Shown here: piece after piece, positions 1 through 8,363 of the stretch
Numbering within the stretch: the stretch's first letter is position 1
Layout of the letters: each line of letters starts with the position of its first letter
Assembly (NCBI RefSeq): GCF_020400605.1
Contig: NZ_JAINRD010000003.1
Location: 248,001-312,000, forward strand
DNA length: 64,000 nt
Direction: 5' to 3'
Source of the DNA: Streptomyces aculeolatus
Lineage (GTDB): Bacteria > Actinomycetota > Actinomycetes > Streptomycetales > Streptomycetaceae
The notes under the pieces: generated by a model
What the model saw: the letters and a program-made list of their open reading frames with translations, nothing else
Told to the model about the DNA's origin: nothing
Databases searched by the model: none
Program-made: the position numbers and the translations under genes

Positions 1-375
1 GCTGGTGACCCCGATGAGGGCGCGGCGCCCGGCCGTGACCAGGTCCCGCGCCCAGTGCGGGGCGGGGGACGACGTTCCGATGACCACCGAGGCACCCAGC
101 TCGGCGGCCGCGTCGACGATGCCTTCCACCGCCTCGGCCACGTACGGCCTGAGACCGCCCGCGAACTGCACTTCGATGGTGGGGCTCTGCGGACCCTCCG
201 TGTGGCGGAACACGGGGGCGAAGTAGTCGTGCCTGTGCAGCAGTTCCAGGACCCGGGCGCGCGTCTGCGGCGCCACGTCGCTGCGGTCGTTGACCACCTT
301 GGACACGGTCGCGACCGAGACCCCCGCCGCTCGGGCGATGGTCGCCAAGGTGGTGCGCCTAGCGTCCGTCGGCAT
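1..375 (-). CDS. LacI/GalR-family transcriptional repressor (N-terminal part)
   Basis: The first 125 residues of a LacI-family regulator are present; the gene runs off the left edge. Residues about 5-30 contain the canonical helix-turn-helix and hinge (ATIARAAGVSVATVSKVVN), followed by the start of the periplasmic-binding-protein-like sensor domain. The ATG at 375 has a purine-rich RBS (GGGGGAAGAAG) upstream and overlaps the end of the GH3 gene by 17 nt, so the repressor is probably translated from the same mRNA as the glycosidase. By position it should control the divergent xyloside promoter region at about 2.8-3.0 kb; the CGAAA-N3-TTTC inverted repeats there suit a LacI dimer. Ligand-binding residues lie mostly outside the window. 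Confidence 0.93.
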   Translation of the reverse strand, partial: MPTDARRTTLATIARAAGVSVATVSKVVNDRSDVAPQTRARVLELLHRHDYFAPVFRHTEGPQSPTIEVQFAGGLRPYVAEAVEGIVDAAAELGASVVIGTSSPAPHWARDLVTAGRRALIGVTS

Positions 376-2779
376 CGGCTTCTTCCCCCTGCTGTCTTTC
401 CACCGGCGTCGTGAGCCGCCGGTCGTGGCCGACCACACGGGTGGCGCCGGTCAACCGTACGGCAACCCGGCACGGGAGGTCCGCCGAGGAGGTGCCGACG
501 AACACCTCCACCTCCCCGGGTTCGACGATCCGCCGCAGATCTCGGCCGGTGAACGCGGTCCGGTCGGCGTGCACGTGGAACCGGACCCGCGCGCTCGCAC
601 CCGGCTCCAGCGGGACCTGGGCGAAGCCGGCCAGCTGCCGGACCGGGCGCGTCACCTGGGCGACGGGGTCGCGCAGATACAGCTGGACGACTTCGCGACC
701 CGCCCGGGCACCGGTGTTGCGCACCCGCACCGACACGGAGAACTCCCCGTCGGTGGGTATCTCGGTCGCGCTCGCGCGCGGGTCGTCCACCTCGAACGAG
801 GTGTACGACGTGCCGTATCCGAAGGGGAACAGCGGCGTCGGGTCGATGTTGCTGATGCCCTGAGTGCTCCCGCCGAGCGGCGGCTGGAGGTACGTGCCGG
901 GCTGGGCGCCCGGGCGTCGGGGGACCTGGACCGGCAGCTTGCCCGCGGGCTGGACCCGGCCGGACAGCACACCCGCGATCGCCGCCGCGCCTTCCTGGCC
1001 GGGCATGAACGCCTGGACCAGGCCCGCGGCACGCGGATGCACCTCGCCCAGGGCGTACGGGCGGCCGGAGACCACCACCACGACCACGGGCGTCCCGGTG
1101 GCGAAGAGCTCCGCGAGCAGATCGGCCTGCACGCCCGGCAGCCGCAGGTCCTCGGCGTCGCAGCCCTCACCGGACGTGCCGTTGCCGAACATGCCCGCGC
1201 GGTCACCCACCACCGCCACGCACAGATCCGCCTCGCGGGCCGCGGCCACCGCGGCGGCGAAGCCGGAGCGGTCCCCGCCGGACACGTCGCACCCCGGCTC
1301 GTGGACGATCTCGGTGTCCGGAAGTTCGCCGCGCAGCGCGTCCAGGACCGTCGGCGCCGCCACGCCGAGGCCCAGACCGGGATGGCGCGGCAGGACGTGG
1401 TTGGGGAAGGCGTAACAGCCCATGAGCGTACGCGGGTCGGCGGCGCACGGGCCGATCACGGCGAGCCGGCCCGGCGCGGTACGTCCGGCGCCGAGCAGCG
1501 GCAGCGCGCTGCCTTCGTCGAGCAGTACGACGGATCGCTCGGCCAACTCCCCGGCGAGTTCCCGGTTTTCCAGCGAGTCCAGATCGACCTCGGCGGCCGC
1601 GGCGACCGAGCCTTCGGGCGTCCAGCCGGGATCGAGCAGCCCGAGCTGGACCTTCTGGGTGAGCAGCCGGCGCACGGCCCGGTCCAGCAGGGACTCGGGC
1701 AGCTCGCCCCGGGCGACCCGCTCCACGAAGTGGCGGCCGAAGCCGACGGTGTCGGGCAGCTCCACGTCGATGCCGGCGCTGAGCGCCAGCACGCCTGCCT
1801 GCTCGGCGTCCGCGGCCACCCCGTGCATGCCGGCGAGGAACGCGACCGCCCCGTAGTCGGAGACGACCGTGCCGGTGAACCCCCAGTCACCGCGCAGCAG
1901 ATCTGTCAACAGCCAGGAGTCGATACCCGCGGGCACCCCGTCCACCTCGGAGTACGCGTTCATCACGGAACGGGCCCCGCCCACCGCGATCGCGGTCTCG
2001 AACGGCGGCAGCATGACGTCCGTCAGCTCGCGGCGGCCGAGGGGTGCGGGCGCGTGGTTGCGGGCCGCGCGGGAGGCGGAGTACCCGGCGAAGTGCTTCA
2101 GGGTGGCGATGACGCCGGCGCCTTCGAGTCCGGCGACGTAGGCGGCGCCGAGCATCGAGACCAGGTACGGGTCCTCGCCCATGGTCTCCTCGACCCGGCC
2201 CCACCGGTAGTCGCGGACCACGTCGAGGACCGGAGCGAGGCCCTGGTGCACGCCGACCGCCCGCATGTCCCGCCCGATCGCGGCGCCCAGCCGCCGCACC
2301 AGGTCCGGGTCGAACGTCGCCGCCCACGCGAGGGCAGCGGGGTAGACCGTGGCGCCGTAGGTGGTGAACCCGGTGAGGCACTCCTCGTGGACCAGCGCGG
2401 GGATGCCGAACCGGGAACCCGCCATGACCGTGTGCTGCGACCTGACGAGCTCCGCGGCCCCCTCGACCGCGGTGACCGGCCGGCTGCCGTACACCCGGGT
2501 GAGATGGCCCAGGCCGTCCCGGCACGCGTCGGCCAGGGGAATGTTCCCGGACTCGAACACTTCCTGGATCGGCGCCACGCGCAGCCCGACGGCCCCCTCG
2601 TCACCGTCTCCGACCGCGCGCGCCGTGTCGTTGCCGATCCAGCGGCTGCCCAACTGCGCGGCCTTCTCCGCCACCGTCAGCTCGGCGAGGAGGGCTTCGA
2701 CCCGGTCCGGTACGGGCAGCGCCGGGTCCCGCCAGCGGGGCGCGCCCCGGCCCGTCACCTGTGAGTCAGCCGTGGGCAT
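359..2779 (-). CDS. Glycoside hydrolase family 3 beta-xylosidase/beta-glucosidase
   Basis: 806 residues, a normal full GH3 length: N-terminal TIM-barrel domain, alpha/beta sandwich domain, and a C-terminal fibronectin-III-like domain (from about 670). The KHFAGY motif and the VVSDYGAV motif are present; Asp308 in the latter should be the catalytic nucleophile. No signal peptide, so it probably acts inside the cell on imported oligosaccharides, releasing monosaccharides from non-reducing ends. An AGGAG RBS precedes the ATG. It is divergent from an ABC importer operon that ends with a GH43 enzyme, which favours xylo-oligosaccharides as substrate; GH3 enzymes also include beta-glucosidases, so the sugar is inferred from context. 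Confidence 0.93.
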   Translation of the reverse strand: MPTADSQVTGRGAPRWRDPALPVPDRVEALLAELTVAEKAAQLGSRWIGNDTARAVGDGDEGAVGLRVAPIQEVFESGNIPLADACRDGLGHLTRVYGSRPVTAVEGAAELVRSQHTVMAGSRFGIPALVHEECLTGFTTYGATVYPAALAWAATFDPDLVRRLGAAIGRDMRAVGVHQGLAPVLDVVRDYRWGRVEETMGEDPYLVSMLGAAYVAGLEGAGVIATLKHFAGYSASRAARNHAPAPLGRRELTDVMLPPFETAIAVGGARSVMNAYSEVDGVPAGIDSWLLTDLLRGDWGFTGTVVSDYGAVAFLAGMHGVAADAEQAGVLALSAGIDVELPDTVGFGRHFVERVARGELPESLLDRAVRRLLTQKVQLGLLDPGWTPEGSVAAAAEVDLDSLENRELAGELAERSVVLLDEGSALPLLGAGRTAPGRLAVIGPCAADPRTLMGCYAFPNHVLPRHPGLGLGVAAPTVLDALRGELPDTEIVHEPGCDVSGGDRSGFAAAVAAAREADLCVAVVGDRAGMFGNGTSGEGCDAEDLRLPGVQADLLAELFATGTPVVVVVVSGRPYALGEVHPRAAGLVQAFMPGQEGAAAIAGVLSGRVQPAGKLPVQVPRRPGAQPGTYLQPPLGGSTQGISNIDPTPLFPFGYGTSYTSFEVDDPRASATEIPTDGEFSVSVRVRNTGARAGREVVQLYLRDPVAQVTRPVRQLAGFAQVPLEPGASARVRFHVHADRTAFTGRDLRRIVEPGEVEVFVGTSSADLPCRVAVRLTGATRVVGHDRRLTTPVERQQGEEADADGR

Positions 2780-2811
2780 CGCGCACTCCTCTGCACTCGT
2801 TCCGCACGTCT

Positions 2812-2824
2812 CGAAACCTTTTCG
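2812..2824. promoter_or_regulatory. Candidate LacI-type operator 1 (CGAAA-CCT-TTTCG)
   Basis: Perfect 5-bp inverted repeat with a 3-nt centre, 33 nt upstream of the GH3 start codon. It has the layout of the CGAAAcTTTCG-like elements reported upstream of actinomycete xylanase and xylosidase genes, with a longer centre. The same layout recurs at 2967-2979. Confidence 0.6.
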
Positions 2825-2905
2825 GTCCCTGGCGGGCTACGTCGAGGTCATCTCCACCCGAGGGTACGCGTACAGCCCTTGCCCTACAACGGACTTACGC
2901 ATGCC

Positions 2906-2934
2906 TTGACAGCCACATACGCGGTACCTAACTT
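2906..2934 (+). promoter_or_regulatory. Sigma-70-type promoter of the xyloside import operon
   Basis: TTGACA (2906-2911), a 17-nt spacer and TAACTT (2929-2934) predict transcription start near 2941. Operator 2 lies about 26 nt downstream of that start, where a bound repressor would block elongation. Confidence 0.6.
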
Positions 2935-2966
2935 GCACCCACGAGGCGCAAAGAAGTCGGTTTTTT

Positions 2967-2979
2967 CGAAATGTTTTCA
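2967..2979. promoter_or_regulatory. Candidate LacI-type operator 2 (CGAAA-TGT-TTTCA)
   Basis: Same architecture as the site at 2812-2824 with one mismatch in the right arm. It lies between the predicted promoter and the start codon of the solute-binding protein. Confidence 0.55.
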
Positions 2980-3027
2980 ACCGTGGCCCGCCGGAAGCTG
3001 ACGGCCCTTCGAGTGCGGAGAACACAC

Positions 3028-4353
3028 ATGGCGATCCATCTCTCTCGTCGTACCCTCCTCGGCCTGGCGGCCGGCATACCGGCCTCCGCGGCACTCGCCG
3101 CGTGCGGCTCCTCCGGACCCGGCAAGGACGGCGACGGCGGCGGCGCGGCCACGTACTGGCACCTGAGCGGCCAGCCCCAGGAAGGCGTCAGAACCGGCGC
3201 GGTGGAGCGGTTCAACGAAGCCGGCTCCAAGGGGCGGATCGAGGTCACCACCTTCGAGAACGACGCGTACAAAACGAAGATCAAGACCGCCATCGGGGCC
3301 GGGAAGGCGCCCACCATCATCTGGGGGTGGGGCGGCGGGACGCTGCGCAGCTACGTGCAGGCGGGCCAGGTCGACGACCTCACCCCGTGGTTCGACCGGA
3401 ACCCCGAGGTCAAGAACCGGCTCTTCCCGTCCTCGTTCGGCGCGGCGACCGTCGACGGCAAGATCTACGCGATGCCGTTCGAGAGCGTGGAACCGATCGT
3501 CCTGTTCTACAACAAGAGGGTCTTCGACGACGTCGGGGTGGAGCCGCCCCAGTCCTGGGACGACATCATGGCCCTGGTGCCCCGGTTCAACGCGGAGGGC
3601 ATAGCGCCGTTCTCCCTCGGCGGCCAGTCCCGGTGGACGAACATGATGTGGCTGGAGTTCCTGTTCGACCGCATCGGCGGCCCCGAGGTCTTCCAGGCCG
3701 TCTTCGACGGCGAAAAGGACGCCTGGTCCCACCCGGCCGCCATCGACGCGCTGACCAAGGTGCAGGATCTGATCAAGGCGGACGGATTCATCAAGGGCTT
3801 CTCCTCGATCACCGCGGACTCCAACGCCGACCAGGCGCTCCTGTACACCGGCAAGGCCGCGATGATGCTGCACGGCTCCTGGTCGTACGGCATCCAGCAG
3901 ACCGAGGGCGGAGACTTCGTCTCCGGCGACGGCCTCGGGTTCATGAACTTCCCGCCCGTCGAGGGAGGCAAGGGCGATCCGGGCAACTCCGTCGGCAACC
4001 CCGCCCAGTACCTGTCCATCTCCTCGAAGGCCAGCGCCGAGCAGAAGGAGATCGCCAAGGACTTCTTCGCCACCGGCGTCCTCGGGGACCAGGAGGTGAA
4101 GGAGTGGATCGACACCGGTGCGGTGCCGATCGCGAAGGGCTCGGAGAAGCTGCTGGCCGAATCCGAGAGCGCCGAGTTCCTCCAGTTCGTCTACGGCATC
4201 GCCAGCAACGCGAAGACGTTCGGGCAGTCCTGGGACCAGGCGCTCAGCCCGACGGCCGCCGAGACGCTGCTGGACAACATCGCCAGGCTGTTCCAGTTGT
4301 CCGTCTCGCCACAGCAGTTCACCGACAACCTCAACGAGGTCATCGGCAAGTGA
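3028..4353 (+). CDS. Extracellular solute-binding lipoprotein of a CUT1 sugar importer
   Basis: 441 residues from the ATG at 3028, chosen because it follows a GGAGAA RBS; an ATG at 2971 would lie inside the operator. The N-terminus is a twin-arginine lipoprotein signal: RRTLLG, a hydrophobic stretch, then the lipobox LAAC. The rest is family-1 extracellular sugar-binding (SBP_bac_1 type), with the typical YAMPFE and FYNKRVFDDVGVEPPQSWDD segments. It should capture oligosaccharides at the outer face of the membrane and hand them to the two permeases that follow. The TGA stop overlaps the GTG of the first permease. Confidence 0.94.
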   Translation: MAIHLSRRTLLGLAAGIPASAALAACGSSGPGKDGDGGGAATYWHLSGQPQEGVRTGAVERFNEAGSKGRIEVTTFENDAYKTKIKTAIGAGKAPTIIWGWGGGTLRSYVQAGQVDDLTPWFDRNPEVKNRLFPSSFGAATVDGKIYAMPFESVEPIVLFYNKRVFDDVGVEPPQSWDDIMALVPRFNAEGIAPFSLGGQSRWTNMMWLEFLFDRIGGPEVFQAVFDGEKDAWSHPAAIDALTKVQDLIKADGFIKGFSSITADSNADQALLYTGKAAMMLHGSWSYGIQQTEGGDFVSGDGLGFMNFPPVEGGKGDPGNSVGNPAQYLSISSKASAEQKEIAKDFFATGVLGDQEVKEWIDTGAVPIAKGSEKLLAESESAEFLQFVYGIASNAKTFGQSWDQALSPTAAETLLDNIARLFQLSVSPQQFTDNLNEVIGK

Positions 4354-5252
4354 GCACCCCCACCGGCTCCACGGGGCGCAGGGACCGGCGCGGCATCCTG
4401 CCCTGGCTGGCCGTGCCGGCGCTGCTGTTCTTCGTCGGCTTCGCCGTCGTCCCGCTCGTCGGCGTCCTCCTGCTGAGCTTCACGACGTGGGACGGGATCG
4501 GCGGCATCCACCCGTCCGGGCTGACCAGTTGGCGTGCGGTGCTCACCGACCCCGGGCTGCCGCACGCCCTCTGGGTGACGTTCCTGGTGATGGCCGTGTC
4601 CTGGGCGGTCCAGACCCCGGCGAGCATTCTGCTCGGCACGTTCCTCGCCGGCCGCCAGCGCTACCGCGCGGTGCTGAGCCTGGTCTACTTCGTCCCGCTC
4701 CTGCTCAGCTCCGCGGCGATCGCGGTCGCGTACAAGGCGCTGCTGGACCCCAACTTCGGGCTGGGCGCCGGGCTGGGCACCGAGTGGCTCAGCAAGGACT
4801 GGCTGGGGCGCCCCTGGCTCGCGTTCGGCGTCGTCGTCTTCATCGTCTCCTGGCAGTTCATCCCGTTCCACTCGCTGATCTACCAGGGTGGCGTCCAGCA
4901 GATCCCCCGGTCGCTGTACGAGGCCGCGGCGCTCGACGGCGCGGGACGGATCCGTCAGTTCTTCAGCATCACGCTGCCCCAGCTGAAGTACACCATCATC
5001 ACCTCGTCGACGCTGATGGTGATCGGGTCGCTCACCTTCTTCGACCTCATCTTCGTCCTGACCGAGGGCGGCCCGGGAGACGCCACCCGGGTCCTCGCGC
5101 TGGACATGTACAAGCGGGGCTTCCAGGCGAACCTGATGGGGCCGGCCAGCGCCATCGCGGTCGTCCTCGTCCTGATGGGCCTCGCCATCGCCCTGCTGCT
5201 GCGCCGGCTCGGCGGCCGGGACGCCGGCGAGAGCCAGCTCGAGGGAGCCTGA
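4350..5252 (+). CDS. CUT1 sugar ABC transporter permease (MalF type)
   Basis: 300 residues starting at the GTG at 4350, which overlaps the preceding stop as GTGA, so translation is coupled. About six membrane spans; the EAA loop reads YEAAALDGAGRIRQFFSITLP near residue 190 and is the docking site for the ATPase subunit. It pairs with the next permease. No ATP-binding gene accompanies the pair, as is usual for Streptomyces CUT1 systems that share the MsiK ATPase. Confidence 0.93.
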   Translation: MSTPTGSTGRRDRRGILPWLAVPALLFFVGFAVVPLVGVLLLSFTTWDGIGGIHPSGLTSWRAVLTDPGLPHALWVTFLVMAVSWAVQTPASILLGTFLAGRQRYRAVLSLVYFVPLLLSSAAIAVAYKALLDPNFGLGAGLGTEWLSKDWLGRPWLAFGVVVFIVSWQFIPFHSLIYQGGVQQIPRSLYEAAALDGAGRIRQFFSITLPQLKYTIITSSTLMVIGSLTFFDLIFVLTEGGPGDATRVLALDMYKRGFQANLMGPASAIAVVLVLMGLAIALLLRRLGGRDAGESQLEGA

Positions 5253-5253
5253 C

Positions 5254-6147
5254 ATGACCGCCACGCAGACCGAGCCGCAGCCTCGGAAGACCACCCCGCG
5301 CGAGCGGCGGCAACGCCCCGGTCCTTCCGCCCCCCGGCGCAACTGGCTCGGCGGTCTGGCCGGATGGCTCTGGCTCGCCGTCGTCGTCGTGCCCCTCTAC
5401 TGGATCCTCATCACCAGCCTCAAGGCCCAGAGCAACTACTACGCGAGCAACCCGCTGGCGCCGCCGGGCGAGCCCACGCTGGACAACTACGAGCTGGTCC
5501 TGGAGTCGGACTTCGTCAGCTACTTCGTGAACAGCGTCGTGGTCACCGCCGGCGCCGTGGTGCCGGCGGTGACCGTCTCCTTCATGGCGGCCTACGCCAT
5601 CGTGCGCGGCTGGCGCCTGCGGTTCCTGCGCGTGGTGAACGGGCTGTTCCTCATGGGCCTCGCCATCCCGCTGCAGGCGACGGCGATCCCGGTCTACCTG
5701 ATCATCATCAAGCTGAACCTGTACGACAGCCTGCTGGCGCTGATCCTGCCGTCGATCGCCTTCGCCATCCCGCTGTCCGTGCTGATCCTCGCCAACTTCA
5801 TCCGGGACGTGCCCAAGGAACTGTTCGACTCGATGCGCGTGGACGGGGCCACCGAGTGGGGGACGCTGTGGCGCCTGGCGGCGCCGCTCACCCGGCCGGC
5901 CATCCTCACCGTGACCATCTTCAACGCGCTGACCATCTGGAACGGCTTCCTGCTGCCGCTGATCCTCACGCAGAGCCCTTCTCAGCGGACCCTGCCGCTC
6001 GCGCTGTGGACCTTCCAGGGCGAGTACGGGGTCAACATCCCCGCGGTCCTGGCAGCCGTGGTCCTCACCACCCTGCCCCTGATCATCCTGTACGCCTTCG
6101 GCCGCCGCCAGTTGCTCAGCGGCCTGACCGCAGGATTCAGCCGGTGA
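5254..6147 (+). CDS. CUT1 sugar ABC transporter permease (MalG type)
   Basis: 297 residues; the ATG lies 1 nt after the previous stop. A hydrophilic N-terminal tail of about 30 residues is followed by six predicted spans. The EAA-type loop is ELFDSMRVDGATEWGTLW. It is the second half of the transmembrane channel for the xyloside importer. Its TGA stop overlaps the GTG start of the GH43 gene. Confidence 0.93.
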   Translation: MTATQTEPQPRKTTPRERRQRPGPSAPRRNWLGGLAGWLWLAVVVVPLYWILITSLKAQSNYYASNPLAPPGEPTLDNYELVLESDFVSYFVNSVVVTAGAVVPAVTVSFMAAYAIVRGWRLRFLRVVNGLFLMGLAIPLQATAIPVYLIIIKLNLYDSLLALILPSIAFAIPLSVLILANFIRDVPKELFDSMRVDGATEWGTLWRLAAPLTRPAILTVTIFNALTIWNGFLLPLILTQSPSQRTLPLALWTFQGEYGVNIPAVLAAVVLTTLPLIILYAFGRRQLLSGLTAGFSR

Positions 6148-7793
6148 GCGGGTCCGGCCGGCTCCGCCCCGCGGCGCCCGGCGGTTCGCGCGGAACACCC
6201 CCGGTGCGTACGTACGACAACCCGGTGATCAGCGGGTTCCATCCCGACCCGAGCGTGTGCCGGGTCGGCGGCGACTACTACCTGGTGTGCTCCAGCTTCG
6301 AGTACTTCCCCGGGCTGCCGCTCTTCCACAGCAGGGACCTCGTGCACTGGGAGCAGATCGGCAATGTGCTCGACCGGCCGGGGCAACTGCCGCTGCCCCT
6401 CCCCGGGGCCAAGGCGTCCGGCGGCCTCTACGCCCCCACCATCCGCCACCACCACGGCCGTTACTGGGTCATCAACACCAATACCGACGGCGGCGGCAAC
6501 TTCGTCGTATCGGCCGAGCGGCCCGAAGGGCCGTGGAGCGATCCGGTGTGGATCGACCTGCCCGGGATCGACCCCGATCTGGCGTGGGAGGAGGACGGCA
6601 CCTGCTGGAGCGCCTTCTCCGGGCCTGCAGGCGGCATCAACCTGGCCCGGATCGACCCCGCCCGGGGGGAGGTGCTGGAAGGGCCTCTCGCCACGTGGTC
6701 GGGCAGCGGCCTCAAGTTTCCCGAGGCGCCGCACCTCTACCGCATCGGCGAATGGTGGTACCTGCTGATCGCGGAGGGCGGCACCGAACGCGGCCACAGC
6801 GTGTCCATCGCCCGTAGCCGCTCGCCGCGCGGGCCCTGGGAAGGCGCACCCGGCAACCCGCTGCTGTCCCACGGCGGTACCGCCCGCTCCATCCAGAACA
6901 CCGGCCACGCCGACCTCGTCGAGGCTGCCGACGGCAGCTGGTGGATGGTGCTGCTCGGCGTCCGGCCCCGCGGCTTCACCCCCGACGTGCACGTACTCGG
7001 CCGCGAGACGTTCCTGACCCCCGTGGAGTGGACCGAGGACGGCTGGCCCGTCGTCGCACCCGTTCCCGAGAGCCACGCGGCACCCGGCGGTGCCTGGCAC
7101 CCCGTGCCGGCTCTGCCCGCCCGCGACGACTTCGACGCGCCCGCTCTCGCGCCGCACTGGGTCTCCCCGTTCGCCCGTCCGGATGGCTCCTGGTCGCTCA
7201 CGTCGCGCCCCGGCTGGCTGGCGCTCGACGCCACCGGCGCCACCCTCGACCGCCCCGGCTACACGTTCGTCGGCCGCCGCCAGCAGCACCACGACTGCCG
7301 CGTCACCGCCGCGATCGACCCGGGTACGGGACGCGGCGGCCTCAGCGTGCGCCTGGACGAGGCCCACCACTACGAACTGGAGGTCGGGGACGGAGAGGCC
7401 GGCGTCGTCGCCCGCATCGGTCCGCTGCGCCGGACCGTGGCCCGCAGACCGGTCCCGCCCGGTCCGCTGACCCTCACCGTCGCGATCCGCACGTCCGGCC
7501 TCGTGCCCGCGTCGCCCGAACTCCCCCGTGCCGGGGCCACCGGCCCGGACACCATCGCCTTCTGGCTCGGCGACCCCGGCGCCCCGGGCGCCCGGCTCCT
7601 CGCCGAACTGGACGGGCGCTACCTGTCCACCGAGGTCGCCTGCGGCTTCACCGGCCGCGTCATCGGGATGTACGCCACCGAAGGCACGGTCGCCTTCGAC
7701 TGGTTCGAGTACACCCCGGCTTCGCCCCCTCCAACGCTGAAAGGGACAGGACGTACACACGATCAGAACTGCCCGGAACCGGAGGAACCATGA
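6144..7793 (+). CDS. Glycoside hydrolase family 43 beta-xylosidase/arabinofuranosidase
   Basis: 549 residues from the GTG overlapping the permease stop; a second in-frame GTG at 6204 would remove a 20-residue tail not needed for the fold. The five-bladed propeller carries the three GH43 carboxylates: Asp35 in FHPDPSV (base), an Asp in IDPDLAWEEDG (pKa modulator) and a Glu in KFPEAPHLY (acid). The C-terminal part (from about 330) resembles the beta-sandwich domain of XynB-type xylosidases. No signal peptide, so it is cytoplasmic and works with GH3 on imported xylo-oligosaccharides. Its stop overlaps the ATG of the DJ-1 gene. Confidence 0.92.
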   Translation: MSGSGRLRPAAPGGSRGTPPVRTYDNPVISGFHPDPSVCRVGGDYYLVCSSFEYFPGLPLFHSRDLVHWEQIGNVLDRPGQLPLPLPGAKASGGLYAPTIRHHHGRYWVINTNTDGGGNFVVSAERPEGPWSDPVWIDLPGIDPDLAWEEDGTCWSAFSGPAGGINLARIDPARGEVLEGPLATWSGSGLKFPEAPHLYRIGEWWYLLIAEGGTERGHSVSIARSRSPRGPWEGAPGNPLLSHGGTARSIQNTGHADLVEAADGSWWMVLLGVRPRGFTPDVHVLGRETFLTPVEWTEDGWPVVAPVPESHAAPGGAWHPVPALPARDDFDAPALAPHWVSPFARPDGSWSLTSRPGWLALDATGATLDRPGYTFVGRRQQHHDCRVTAAIDPGTGRGGLSVRLDEAHHYELEVGDGEAGVVARIGPLRRTVARRPVPPGPLTLTVAIRTSGLVPASPELPRAGATGPDTIAFWLGDPGAPGARLLAELDGRYLSTEVACGFTGRVIGMYATEGTVAFDWFEYTPASPPPTLKGTGRTHDQNCPEPEEP

Positions 7794-8353
7794 AGAAGGT
7801 GCTTGTGCTCGTGGGCGACGCGGCCGAGGAACTGGACGCGATGTACCCGATCTTCCGCATGCGCGAGGCGGGCTATCAGGCGGACGTCGCGGCGTTGACG
7901 CGCCGGGACGTGCAGCTGGTGATCCACGATTTCGACCCGGACTCCGACGCCTACACGGAGAAGAACGGGCGCAGGCTCCCCGTCGACCTGGCCTTCTCGG
8001 AAGTCGATCCGACGGGGTACGCGGGCTTGGTCATACCCGGTGGTCGTGCTCCCGAGTACATCCGCCTCGACGCCGACGTCCGTCGCATCACGGAGTACTT
8101 CTTCGCCCGGAACCTGCCCGTGGGCACGGTGTGCCACGGCCCGCAGGTGCCGGCGGCCTACGGCCTCCTGAAGGGGCGCAGGACGGCTGCGTTCGGGCCC
8201 CTGGCCGCGGACATGGAGAACGCCGGCGCGACGGTCGTCGACGAGCCCGACGTCGTCGACGGGAACATGGTCTCCTGCCGGGGCTGGCCGGATCTGCCGG
8301 AGTGGTCACGGGCGTTCGTATCGGTTCTCGAACGCTCCGCCGGCCCTGCCTGA
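7790..8353 (+). CDS. DJ-1/PfpI family protein (class I glutamine amidotransferase-like)
   Basis: 187 residues with ATGA overlap to the GH43 gene. The fold signature is clear: a beta strand KKVLVLV at the start, GYAGLVIPGGRAPEYIR, and the nucleophile elbow TVCHGPQV with the conserved Cys near residue 117. Family members include glyoxalase III/deglycase enzymes, chaperones and proteases; the exact activity cannot be told from sequence. Its place at the end of a sugar operon suggests handling of reactive carbonyls or sugar-derived aldehydes, which is inference. Confidence 0.9.
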   Translation: MKKVLVLVGDAAEELDAMYPIFRMREAGYQADVAALTRRDVQLVIHDFDPDSDAYTEKNGRRLPVDLAFSEVDPTGYAGLVIPGGRAPEYIRLDADVRRITEYFFARNLPVGTVCHGPQVPAAYGLLKGRRTAAFGPLAADMENAGATVVDEPDVVDGNMVSCRGWPDLPEWSRAFVSVLERSAGPA

Positions 8354-8363
8354 CCGCGGGCGC

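Noticed and set aside
290..2764. Long plus-strand open frame opposite the GH3 gene
   Set aside because: It is a high-GC shadow: low-complexity Arg/Gly/Asp translation, no domain, exactly opposite a recognisable enzyme. The same reasoning removed dozens of similar frames across the window.
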